37,472 bases of DNA. Origin: Frankiaceae bacterium (GTDB lineage: Bacteria > Actinomycetota > Actinomycetes > JAVEEJ01). The notes under the pieces were generated by a model, which saw only the letters and a list, made by a program, of their open reading frames with translations, was not told where the DNA came from and ran no database searches. The stretch spans positions 1 to 37,472 of the forward strand of contig JAVEEJ010000124.1 in NCBI GenBank assembly GCA_030840515.1. Direction: 5' to 3'. Positions within the stretch are counted from its first letter, which is position 1, and every line of letters begins with the position of its first letter. Positions 7,275-14,478 of the stretch are shown here, piece by piece. Both the position numbers and the translations under genes were made by a program.

Positions 7275-9139
7275 TGGGTCCGCGGAAAAGCCGCGCCGGG
7301 TTTGCCTCCTTCGGCGACCTTCCGATCTTCTGGAAGCTGCTGCTGCCGTTCATCGCGCTGCTGCTTGCCGTTGGCAGCGCCGGCGCCTACGTCGTCGTGC
7401 ACGACCTGTCCACCCGGTCGGCCTCAGCGCTGAGCCAGCAGCTGGTCTTGCGCAGCGTCGAGGCGCGGTCCTTGATGCATGACGCCGAGCTCGATCTGCT
7501 CGAGTCGGCCAACTACGCGGCCAACCTCAGCGGGGTAGCCGCAGCCACGGCCACCCAGGACCAGGCCACCCTGCTGCGCCTACTGCGCTCCGTCCTGGCG
7601 CTCAAGTCGAAGGTGCATGTCGCCGCCGTTCTGGATGCCGGCGCCCGGACACTCGTGGAGGTAGACCGAGGCACGGACGGTCGGGCCGTCGCAGCCGTCA
7701 ACCCCGCACCCTGGCCGACCACCGGCCTGATCCGGCGCGCCCTGTCGGAAGGCGCCAGCTCCGACTTGATCGGCTTCGTTGCGCTGCCCGCAGGCGGCGA
7801 CATCGGCATCGTCGCGCCTGTCTGCGGCGACCCTGGGTCAGGCCCGAGCAACTGCCGCCCGGTCGGCTACGCCGTGTTGACCCTCAGCGCACTTGACGTG
7901 GTGCGCCAGATCGCGACCTCGGCTAGGGACGGTGAACGCGGCGCAGAGGACGTCGCGCTCTACGAGCTCTCCGGGCCGCTTGTCGCCAGCACGGTCACCG
8001 GCCTGCCAGGAATGCTGAGCAGCGGGGCGACACCGAGCCGCATCGTGCAGAGGCTGGGCGGCGCGCGGCCGGCCGCTTACGCAGGCTTCACCCTGGGGGG
8101 AAGACCTGCGGGCGTCGTCGAGGTGCGGCTCCAGCGCGGAGCGGCGAGCGCCTCCGTGCGTGGCGCCGCAGCGCGCCTCGTCGTCGTCCTTGTGATCGCG
8201 ATGGGCGCAGCATTCGCAGTGGGTGCCCTGATCTCCCGGCTGATCCTGCGTCAGCTGCGCAGCCTCGTGCACGCCAGCCGTGAGCTGGGGTCGGGTCGTC
8301 TGGCGACGCGCGCACCGGTCCTGGCCAACGACGAGCACGGCGAGTTGGCCAGGGCCTTGAACAGCATGGCCGAGCAGATCGAGGTGGACCACCTGACGCT
8401 GGAGATGCAGGTGGAACAGCGCACGGAGGAGATCCGGCGCCTGCTTCGCGACCGTTCCGACTTCTTTGCCGGGCTCAGTCACGAGCTTCGCACCCCGCTC
8501 GCGGTGATCCTCACTCAGGCCAAGATGCTCCTCTCGCGCGCGAGCGAGCCTGAGCTCTCGCGGGAGGCGGGGCAGGCGATCGCCGCTTCGGCGCGCCAGC
8601 TGCTCGACGTGGTCAACGACATATTGACCCTCGCGAGAGCCGAGGCCGGGGGGGTCGAGGTCGACCCGCGGCCGATGCCGCTGCGCTCCCTCCTGAACGA
8701 GCTGAGGCCCCTGCTCGCTGGTATGGGCCGCGGGGTCGGGGTGAAGGTCGTCGTACACGCGTCCCACCAAGTACCGCCGGTCTGGGCAGACCCGCTGCGA
8801 GTGCGCGACGTGCTCGTGAACCTGGTGGCCAACGCGGTGAAGTACACCCCCTCGGGGGGACGCGTAGACGTAAGCGCCGAGGTTGCGGCGGAGCATGTGC
8901 GCGTCTCGGTGGCGGACACCGGTGTCGGCATCCCCCTTGAGGTTGGCGACCGCGTCTTCGAACCGTTCTACATGGTTCCCGGCAACGTCCCTCAGACCGA
9001 GGCAGCCTCCACCGGCCTGGGCCTCGCGCTTTCCCGCAGGTGGCTGGATGCGCTCGGCGGCTCGATCGAGTGGAGACCGAACCCGGGAGGGGGCACGGTG
9101 TTCTCCTTCACCCTTCCCTTGGCCACCGTGAGCGCGTGA
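7274..9139 (+). CDS. Membrane sensor histidine kinase (HAMP-HisKA-HATPase)
   Basis: The protein has about 621 residues. TM1 is at about residues 15-40 (FWKLLLPFIALLLAVGSAGA). An extracytoplasmic sensor domain of about 260 residues follows, with a cysteine pair (CGDPGSGPSNC). TM2 is at about 302-325, then a HAMP linker (LRSLVHASRELGSGRLATRA) and a helical stretch. The HisKA box SHELRTPLAV has phospho-accepting H403. The ATPase domain shows the N box with N520 (NLVANAVKYTPSGG), G1 box DTGVGIP (D548), F box FEPF and G2 box TGLGLALS. All catalytic residues are intact. The ATG overlaps the previous stop; a GTG three bases earlier is an equal alternative. Its operon partner is a NarL-type regulator, which is normally paired with HisKA_3 kinases, so the pairing is unusual. 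The sensor domain matches no family I recognise. Confidence 0.95.
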   Translation: MGPRKSRAGFASFGDLPIFWKLLLPFIALLLAVGSAGAYVVVHDLSTRSASALSQQLVLRSVEARSLMHDAELDLLESANYAANLSGVAAATATQDQATLLRLLRSVLALKSKVHVAAVLDAGARTLVEVDRGTDGRAVAAVNPAPWPTTGLIRRALSEGASSDLIGFVALPAGGDIGIVAPVCGDPGSGPSNCRPVGYAVLTLSALDVVRQIATSARDGERGAEDVALYELSGPLVASTVTGLPGMLSSGATPSRIVQRLGGARPAAYAGFTLGGRPAGVVEVRLQRGAASASVRGAAARLVVVLVIAMGAAFAVGALISRLILRQLRSLVHASRELGSGRLATRAPVLANDEHGELARALNSMAEQIEVDHLTLEMQVEQRTEEIRRLLRDRSDFFAGLSHELRTPLAVILTQAKMLLSRASEPELSREAGQAIAASARQLLDVVNDILTLARAEAGGVEVDPRPMPLRSLLNELRPLLAGMGRGVGVKVVVHASHQVPPVWADPLRVRDVLVNLVANAVKYTPSGGRVDVSAEVAAEHVRVSVADTGVGIPLEVGDRVFEPFYMVPGNVPQTEAASTGLGLALSRRWLDALGGSIEWRPNPGGGTVFSFTLPLATVSA

Positions 9140-9164
9140 CGGCGGACAACGCGTTCACTTGGCC
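9121..9164 (+). terminator. Hairpin spanning the histidine kinase stop codon
   Basis: GTGAGCGCG (9128-9136) pairs with CGCGTTCAC (9150-9158) with one mismatch. An outer clamp GGCCA/TGGCC (9121-9125 with 9160-9164) extends the stem. The kinase stop codon lies in the 13-base loop. There is no T-tract. Position at the end of the operon and before the next promoter region supports a terminator role. Confidence 0.5.
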
Positions 9165-9202
9165 ATTGCCGTAACAGGAGTTGCGTCCGGATCCGGGTAG
9201 AA

Positions 9203-9221
9203 AACCGAATGACGTTCGGTT
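9203..9221. promoter_or_regulatory. Palindromic operator upstream of acyl-CoA dehydrogenase genes
   Basis: AACCGAA (9203-9209) and TTCGGTT (9215-9221) form a perfect 7-base inverted repeat around TGACG. It ends 12 bases before the first acyl-CoA dehydrogenase start. Size and symmetry fit a TetR-type repressor of acyl-CoA or fatty-acid catabolism genes. No such regulator gene is in the window. Confidence 0.55.
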
Positions 9222-9233
9222 ACGGTCCCGGGC

Positions 9234-10400
9234 ATGGACTTCAGGGACACGCCGGACGAGGCCGAGTTCCGGGCCGGGCTGCGCGCCTGGCTCGTGGAGG
9301 CGCTGCCGCCGGGCTGGCAGCAGCAGCCGCCGCACGTCGGACGCTGGGACGAGGACACCGCCCGCACCTGGGCCCGCAAGCTCTACGACGCCGGCTACTC
9401 CGGGATCACCTGGCCCAAGGAGTACGGCGGGCAGGGCCAGCCCTACACGTACCAGGGCATCTTCCTGGAGGAGACGGCCCGCGTCGGCGCGCCGGACCAC
9501 ATCGGCGTCATCGGTCTCGGCATGGCCGGCCCGACGATCACCGCGTGGGGCAGCCAGGAGCAGAAGCAGCGCTACCTCGCGAACATCCTGTCCGGCGAGG
9601 AGATCTGGTGTCAGGGGTTCAGCGAGCCCGGGAGCGGGTCGGACCTGGCGGGTGCGAGGACGAGCGCGGTGCTCGACGGGGACGAGTGGGTGGTCAACGG
9701 CCAGAAGGTGTGGTCGTCCTACGCGCACATCGCCGACTGGTGCATCCTCGTCGTCCGCACGGACCCGGCCGCGGCCAAGCACGCCGGCCTGTCCTACCTC
9801 CTGGTCGACATGAAGTCTCCGGGTGTGGAGGTGCGTCCGTTGCGCCAGATCACCGGGGACCCGGAGTTCAACGAGATCTGGTTCACCGACGTGCGCGTGC
9901 CCCGCGAGTCGATGCTCGGCCAGCCAGGTGACGGCTGGAAGGTCGCCATGACGACGCTGCTCCACGAGCGCGGGACGCTCGGGTTCGCCCTCACGGCGGC
10001 CCTCGAGAGAGCGGTCAACCGGCTCATCACCACCGCGAAGGAGACGGGCGCGGACTCCGACCCGGTCCAGCGGGACCGCATCGCGCGGCACTGGGTCGAG
10101 CTGCAGGCACTGCGCTACACGAACTACCGGTCGCTGACGACGTTGGTGAAGACCGGTGTCCCCGGACCGGAAGGATCGGTCGCCAAGCTGCACTGGAGCG
10201 AGTCCAACCAGCGGCTCACCAAGCTCGCGCAGGAGCTCCTGGGAGAGCGGGCGATGCTCTCCGGCGCGGGCGGCTACTGGGACGGCTACTGGGCCTACCA
10301 GCAGCTGCGCAGCCGCGGGAACACGATCGAGGCAGGGACCTCGGAGATCCTCCGAGGCATCGTCGCCGAGCGCGTGCTCGGCCTACCGAAGAGTCGGTAA
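9234..10400 (+). CDS. Acyl-CoA dehydrogenase, FadE-like (large partner)
   Basis: This 388-residue flavoprotein of the acyl-CoA dehydrogenase superfamily oxidises an acyl-CoA to the 2,3-enoyl-CoA using FAD. The N-terminal helical domain is followed by the beta-domain motif CQGFSEPGSGSDLAG and VNGQKVWSSYAH. The C-terminal helical domain ends IEAGTSEILRGIVAERVLGL. In medium-chain enzymes the catalytic Glu directly precedes the GT of this motif. Here that position is Ala, with Glu one residue earlier, so the exact base is uncertain. The next gene, 5 bases downstream, is a second, shorter acyl-CoA dehydrogenase. Such pairs in actinomycetes (for example the ChsE heteromers of steroid side-chain degradation) assemble as alpha2beta2 enzymes. 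The palindrome just upstream probably controls expression. Substrate is unknown. Confidence 0.92.
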   Translation: MDFRDTPDEAEFRAGLRAWLVEALPPGWQQQPPHVGRWDEDTARTWARKLYDAGYSGITWPKEYGGQGQPYTYQGIFLEETARVGAPDHIGVIGLGMAGPTITAWGSQEQKQRYLANILSGEEIWCQGFSEPGSGSDLAGARTSAVLDGDEWVVNGQKVWSSYAHIADWCILVVRTDPAAAKHAGLSYLLVDMKSPGVEVRPLRQITGDPEFNEIWFTDVRVPRESMLGQPGDGWKVAMTTLLHERGTLGFALTAALERAVNRLITTAKETGADSDPVQRDRIARHWVELQALRYTNYRSLTTLVKTGVPGPEGSVAKLHWSESNQRLTKLAQELLGERAMLSGAGGYWDGYWAYQQLRSRGNTIEAGTSEILRGIVAERVLGLPKSR

Positions 10401-10405
10401 CCGGC

Positions 10406-11314
10406 ATGGACTTCGCTTTCTCCGAAGAGCAGCAGATGCTGCGGGCCTCAGCCCGCGACTGGCTCGCCGATCGCTACCCGCTCGACCGCGTCGCCGCGAT
10501 CTCCGACGGCGACCTTGGCTACGACCCCGACGCCTGGGCCGAGCTCACCAAGCTCGGCTGGCTCGACGAGTCACTCGAGCTGACCGACCTCGCAGTGCTC
10601 TGCGAGGAGGCTGGCTACGGTCTGCTGCCGGCCCCCTTCGTGACGACGGTCGCACTGGCCGCGCCCGCTGTCGGGTCGGCCGAGCGCCCCGCGTCGGTGG
10701 TGCACGACGGACTCGCTCCTGACGGCGCGGCGGTGGAGCTGCTCGTCGCGGGCGCCCGCGTGGTCGAGGCGTCGGCGTGCACGATCACGGCCGTCGACAG
10801 CGTCGACCGACTGCGTCGCTACGCCCGCGTGGAGCTGCCGGAGGCAGATGCAGGTGAGTCGGTCACGAGTACGCCGGACGCGCAGCTGCGAGCCGGAGCG
10901 CTGCTCGCCTGCGAGGCAGTCGGCGTGACGCAGCGCGCCCTGGACCTGACGGTGGCGTACGTCAAGCAGCGCGAGCAGTTCGGCCGGGTCATCGGGTCCT
11001 ATCAGGCGATCGCGCACCGCGTCTCCGACGTCTACGTCCAGCTCGAGCTGGCGCGGTCGCTGGCCTACTGGGCGGCCTGGTCGGTGGAGGCCGGGGACCC
11101 CCAGGCGGAGGTCGCCGTCGCGGCGGCGCGGTCCGCGGCCGGTGAGGCAGCGCTTTTCGGCTGCGAGGCGGCGATCCAGTCACACGGTGGCATCGGCTTC
11201 ACCTGGGAGCACCCGTTGCACCGGTTCTACAAGCGGGCGCAGTGGATCTCGTCGTGGAGCGGTTCGGCAACCTCGCAGCGCGCCCAGATCGCGACGGCGC
11301 TGTTCGGTGACTGA
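10406..11314 (+). CDS. Acyl-CoA dehydrogenase, short partner
   Basis: This 302-residue protein is shorter than the usual 380 or so. It starts FAFSEEQQMLRASARDWLAD, the typical N-terminal helix. The middle beta-domain is degenerate: no GSD motif is visible, only short strands (ASVVHDGLAPDG). The C-terminal domain is well kept (REQFGRVIGSYQAIAH, then QSHGGIGFTWEHPLHRFYKR). This pattern fits the non-identical partner in heterotetrameric acyl-CoA dehydrogenases, where one subunit provides most of the FAD and substrate sites. It lies 5 bases after the first dehydrogenase gene, and its stop is inside the start region of the next gene (8-base overlap). The three genes are therefore one operon. Confidence 0.9.
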   Translation: MDFAFSEEQQMLRASARDWLADRYPLDRVAAISDGDLGYDPDAWAELTKLGWLDESLELTDLAVLCEEAGYGLLPAPFVTTVALAAPAVGSAERPASVVHDGLAPDGAAVELLVAGARVVEASACTITAVDSVDRLRRYARVELPEADAGESVTSTPDAQLRAGALLACEAVGVTQRALDLTVAYVKQREQFGRVIGSYQAIAHRVSDVYVQLELARSLAYWAAWSVEAGDPQAEVAVAAARSAAGEAALFGCEAAIQSHGGIGFTWEHPLHRFYKRAQWISSWSGSATSQRAQIATALFGD

Positions 11315-12038
11315 GCCGAAGGTCGCCCTCGTCACCGGCGGCGCGAGCGGCATCGGTGCAGCCGTCGTCCATCGCCTGCGGGCCGACGGGTGGAAGGCAG
11401 TCGTTGCCGACATCGTCGTACTCGCACCCGGTGATGATGAGATCCGCTGCGACGTCACGTCGTGGGAGGACAACCTCGCCGCGGTGGCCCATGTCGAGAA
11501 GACCTACGGGCGGCTCGACTTCGTGCACCTCAACGCCGGCATCGCTACCGGTGAGCACGACATCGAGAAGCTGAGCCTTGACCGCTACCGGCAGGTGGTG
11601 GCGATCGACCAGGACTCCGTCTTCTACGGGCTGCGGGCGGCGTTACCCGCGCTGCGTCGTGCGGGCGGCGGCGACGTGATCGCGACGTCCTCGCTCGCGG
11701 GCCTGACCGCGGTTCCCTTCGATCCGGCGTACGCGATGGCCAAGCACGCCGTCGTCGCGCTGGTGCGCTCCGTGGGACCGGTCTACGCCTCCGAGGGCAT
11801 CCGGGTGAACGCGCTCTGCCCGGGGTTCTCCGACACGCCCATCATCAACGAGATGCGCGAGCTGCTCGTTGCCAGCAACCAGACCATCACGCCGGTGGCG
11901 CACGTCGTGGAGACGGTGCTGGGAATCCTGGCCAGTGGCGCGGCCGGCCAGGCGTTCTTGGTGGGCGAGGACGGCAAGGCAGTGGAGTACCGCTTCCGTG
12001 GCGTGCCCGGTCCGAGCATCCCGCTGCCTTCGGAGTGA
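11307..12038 (+). CDS. Short-chain dehydrogenase/reductase (SDR)
   Basis: This 243-residue classical SDR has the nucleotide-binding motif TGGASGIG at residues 10-17, the NAG motif (HLNAGIA), catalytic S129 in the SSLAG segment, and the Y142-x3-K146 pair (YAMAKH). CPGFSDTP follows, as in family members that bind NAD(P) and oxidise a secondary alcohol. The GTG at 11307 is chosen because it gives the standard N-terminus (VTEPKVALVTGG). It overlaps the preceding dehydrogenase by 8 bases. With the two acyl-CoA dehydrogenases it probably acts in one beta-oxidation-like pathway, possibly as a 3-hydroxyacyl-CoA dehydrogenase. That specificity is inferred. Confidence 0.93.
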   Translation: MTEPKVALVTGGASGIGAAVVHRLRADGWKAVVADIVVLAPGDDEIRCDVTSWEDNLAAVAHVEKTYGRLDFVHLNAGIATGEHDIEKLSLDRYRQVVAIDQDSVFYGLRAALPALRRAGGGDVIATSSLAGLTAVPFDPAYAMAKHAVVALVRSVGPVYASEGIRVNALCPGFSDTPIINEMRELLVASNQTITPVAHVVETVLGILASGAAGQAFLVGEDGKAVEYRFRGVPGPSIPLPSE

Positions 12039-12075
12039 CACTGCCGTCGGATTGACACTGCCGTCGGACTGACAG
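12036..12075 (+). repeat. 17-base tandem repeat starting at the SDR stop codon
   Basis: TGACACTGCCGTCGGAT (12036-12052) is followed directly by TGACACTGCCGTCGGAC (12053-12069) and a partial third unit TGACAG. A degenerate copy (CTGCCTTCGGAG) lies just before, inside the SDR 3' end. The array looks like recent slippage duplication of the gene end. It creates a TTGACA at the unit junction, but no matching -10 follows. Confidence 0.8.
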
Positions 12076-12173
12076 CGAGCGCCCAGCAACAGCCCAGGCC
12101 CGCACCAGGGTCGGCAACGAGTCTTCAGTGCATCGGCACACCGCACCGGTGAGCCACCAGCACAGGAGATGAC

Positions 12174-12614
12174 ATGGACACCAAGAAGGCCCCCTGGGCC
12201 ATCGGCCTCGTGGCCGCAGGAGCGATCGCGGGCGGCGTACTCGCCTCCTCGATGTCCGCCTCGGCGGCGACCGACACGACCCCCAGTGCCACCGGCTCCA
12301 CGGCCACGGCCACCGATCCAGCACCACCGGCCAATCGGTTCGGGTCGGCGCCGATCCGCCCTGGTGAGAAGGCGGTCTCCGACGCGGTAGGGGCCAAGCT
12401 CAAGGCCGCGGCCCTCAAGGCAGTGCCCGGCGGCACCGTCTACCGGGTGGAGACCGACGCGGACGGCGACGCCTACGAGGCGCACATGACGAAGGCCGAC
12501 GGCACGCTGGTCACGGTCAAGTTCGACTCCAGCTACAACGTCACCTCGACCGAGGAGGGCATGGGCCGGGGTGGCCACGGCGCCCCGCCCGCGCAGACCG
12601 GCACCAACGGCTGA
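12174..12614 (+). CDS. Small secreted PepSY-like protein
   Basis: The 146-residue product starts at an ATG preceded by a strong AGGAGA ribosome-binding site. Residues 1-30 form a signal peptide (APWAIGLVAAGAIAGGVLAS, cleavage near SASAA). A Thr/Ala/Pro-rich linker follows. A PepSY-like domain occupies the second half: EKAVSDAVGAKLKAAALKA, then GGTVYRVETDADGDAYEAHM, then VTVKFDSSYNVTS. The C-terminus is Gly/His-rich. Such proteins are common in actinomycetes; PepSY domains are thought to modulate proteases or other cell-surface activities. The gene is monocistronic and convergent with the PGPGW gene only 15 bases away. Confidence 0.8.
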   Translation: MDTKKAPWAIGLVAAGAIAGGVLASSMSASAATDTTPSATGSTATATDPAPPANRFGSAPIRPGEKAVSDAVGAKLKAAALKAVPGGTVYRVETDADGDAYEAHMTKADGTLVTVKFDSSYNVTSTEEGMGRGGHGAPPAQTGTNG

Positions 12615-12629
12615 GCCGCTAGGGCTGCG

Positions 12630-13058
12630 TCACAGGTCCAGGCGCTCGTCGACGGCCACCCGGCCGTCGGCGAGCGTCTTGGCGTTGCGCCACTGCAGGT
12701 AGGTCGTGGTGAGCACCACGACACCGCTGAGCAGCACGAAGCTCCCGGTGACGAAGCCTGCGAGCGGCAACTGGTCGACGACGATGAGCAGGATGCCCGC
12801 AGCGATGATGGCCAGGCCCATCAGCACGGTCCCCGCGGTGCGCACGGGGGTCTTCACCGAGGCGGCGGCGGCCTGCTCGGCACGCGAACGCGCGGAGTCG
12901 AGCGCGTTGCGCGCCCAGACGTACTCAGTGGCGAGTACGGCGAGTCCCGCGACGATGATGAGGAGTCCAGGACCGGGCAGGAGCAGGAAGACCCCGCCCA
13001 CGCCCACCAGCCCGAAGCCGGCCACCGTGACGGCGCCGCGCTTGACCTGCCGCAGCAC
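12630..13058 (-). CDS. PGPGW-family membrane protein
   Basis: The product has 142 residues and four predicted membrane segments in two pairs. The signature LLLPGPGLLIIVAGLAVLAT is the PGPGW (putative transmembrane protein) family motif, followed by EYVWARNALDSARSR. The second pair is AGTVLMGLAIIAAGILLIVV and TGSFVLLSGVVVLTTTYL. The family function is unknown. The GTG start shares one base with the stop of the metallo-hydrolase gene upstream, so this is the last gene of the ilvD operon. Confidence 0.8.
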   Translation of the reverse strand: MLRQVKRGAVTVAGFGLVGVGGVFLLLPGPGLLIIVAGLAVLATEYVWARNALDSARSRAEQAAAASVKTPVRTAGTVLMGLAIIAAGILLIVVDQLPLAGFVTGSFVLLSGVVVLTTTYLQWRNAKTLADGRVAVDERLDL

Positions 13059-13906
13059 TAGAGCTTTCCGTTCAGCTGGGCGTGAGCTCGCTCGAGGGCG
13101 TCGAGGTTTGCCTCTTCGGCGAAGGGGCCTGACCTCGCAGCCGACTCGAGGAGCACGCCGTCCGCGTGAGTCTCGCGCGCGAGCTTGACCACCGCGGCGA
13201 TCTGCGCACCCTGCTGCTCGACGTAATCGCGATCCACCACCGCGCCGTGACCTGGCACCACCACGCCATCACTGAGTGCCGCGACCCGGCTCATCGCGTC
13301 GACCCAGTCGAGTGGATAGGAGTCGTTGAACGACGGGGGCGCACCCTCCTCGACCAGGTCACCGGCATGCAGCACTCGGCAGTCCGGCACCACCACCACG
13401 ACGTCGTTGTCGGTGTGGCCGCGACCCAGGTGATGCAGCTGAACGGCACGCTCCCCCACCTGCAGCTCGACGTACTCGTTCATCGTCCGGTTCGGCGGTG
13501 CGACGACCAGCCGCTCGAGCTGCTCGGTGATGTCGGGGCGTCCGGCCGCGGTGGCGTTGCCGACCATGCGCAGCCGCATCGCCTCGCCCTCCGTCCGCAG
13601 GATCTCGGCGCAGCGCTCGTGACCCCAGATGTCGCAGGGCAGGAAGGCGCTGTTGCCGAAGACATGGTCGAAGTGGTGATGGGTGTTGACGACAGTCCAC
13701 GGGTGCGGCGTGATCCGGCGGATCGCGTCGATCAGGTCGAGGCCCTGCTCGTGCGTCGTGCGTGTGTCGATGACGAGGCAGCCGCCGTCACCTACGACCA
13801 GCGTGGTGTTGGAGTCGAAGAACCGGTGCCGACGGACGAATACCCGGTCCGCCACCTCGACGAAGTCCTCGTGCCGGTGCGGGACCTCGAGCGCGGGTGC
13901 GCTCAC
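13058..13906 (-). CDS. Metallo-beta-lactamase-fold hydrolase
   Basis: This 282-residue enzyme has the zinc-binding signature THHHFDH at residues 75-81 (HxHxDH), the later ligand histidine in GRGHTDND, the bridging aspartate in LHAGDLVEEG, and VVPGHG near the C-terminus. The full set of metal ligands suggests an active di-zinc hydrolase. Its overall layout is closest to glyoxalase II-like or quinoprotein-relay-type MBL hydrolases; the substrate cannot be told. Its GTG start lies in a GTGA overlap with the HD-domain gene upstream. No signal peptide is seen, so it is cytoplasmic. Confidence 0.92.
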   Translation of the reverse strand: MSAPALEVPHRHEDFVEVADRVFVRRHRFFDSNTTLVVGDGGCLVIDTRTTHEQGLDLIDAIRRITPHPWTVVNTHHHFDHVFGNSAFLPCDIWGHERCAEILRTEGEAMRLRMVGNATAAGRPDITEQLERLVVAPPNRTMNEYVELQVGERAVQLHHLGRGHTDNDVVVVVPDCRVLHAGDLVEEGAPPSFNDSYPLDWVDAMSRVAALSDGVVVPGHGAVVDRDYVEQQGAQIAAVVKLARETHADGVLLESAARSGPFAEEANLDALERAHAQLNGKL

Positions 13907-14478
13907 CCGTCGGCCTTGGCCCGCGCGGCGAGCTCCTCGCTGAGCGTCCTCAGTCGGCGGACGAGCTCGAGCTCGGGGGCGTTCGCCGCAAGCAGCTCGT
14001 ACATCGCCCCGTAGTACCAGGCCGTGCCCTCGCGGCCGCCGCGGAAGATGTCCCAGATGCGCGCACCGATCACGTCATGGTCGGCCAGAACACTCGTGGC
14101 GTTGTCCACCTTGTCTGCAGCGACCACGCGGAGCACGTCGACATCGCGCACGTCGCGCAGCTTCGCCAAGTGCGCCTCCTTGCGTGCCCGCCAGGGTGGC
14201 TTGGGCTCGCCGTCGGCATCGGTGCACAGGTCGACGATGTGCGCGACCCGCCGTCCGTAGCGCTCGGCGATCGCCTCGCGGCTGACGCCCTGATCCTCGA
14301 TCGCGTCGTGGAGCAGTCCGGCGATGGCCTCGTCCTCGCCTCCCCCGTCGCGCCACACGAGAGCGCTGACGCTGAGCAGGTGAGCGACGTAAGGATGGCC
14401 CGTGCCCTTGCGCTGCTGCGTGGCATGCAGGGTCGCCGCCCAGCTCAAGGCGTCGGCGTAGCGCGCGGAGGTGCTCAC
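13903..14478 (-). CDS. HD-domain phosphohydrolase, SpoT/MESH1-like
   Basis: This 191-residue protein is built on an HD fold. Metal ligands appear as H33 (YVAHLLSV), H57-D58 (GLLHDAIED) and a later Asp in the AADKVDNATS segment. The order HxxxV, HDAIED and KVDN resembles the hydrolase half of RelA/SpoT and stand-alone small alarmone hydrolases, which remove pyrophosphate from ppGpp. Length and lack of a synthetase or TGS/ACT domain fit a single-domain hydrolase. It overlaps ilvD by GTGA upstream and the MBL gene downstream. Coupling to a branched-chain amino acid biosynthesis gene is suggestive of a starvation link, but ppGpp activity is not proven by sequence. Confidence 0.85.
   Translation of the reverse strand: MSTSARYADALSWAATLHATQQRKGTGHPYVAHLLSVSALVWRDGGGEDEAIAGLLHDAIEDQGVSREAIAERYGRRVAHIVDLCTDADGEPKPPWRARKEAHLAKLRDVRDVDVLRVVAADKVDNATSVLADHDVIGARIWDIFRGGREGTAWYYGAMYELLAANAPELELVRRLRTLSEELAARAKADG

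Noticed and set aside
12052..12080. Promoter with perfect TTGACA before the PepSY gene
   Set aside because: The hexamer arises from the tandem repeat and no -10 occurs at 16-18 bases.
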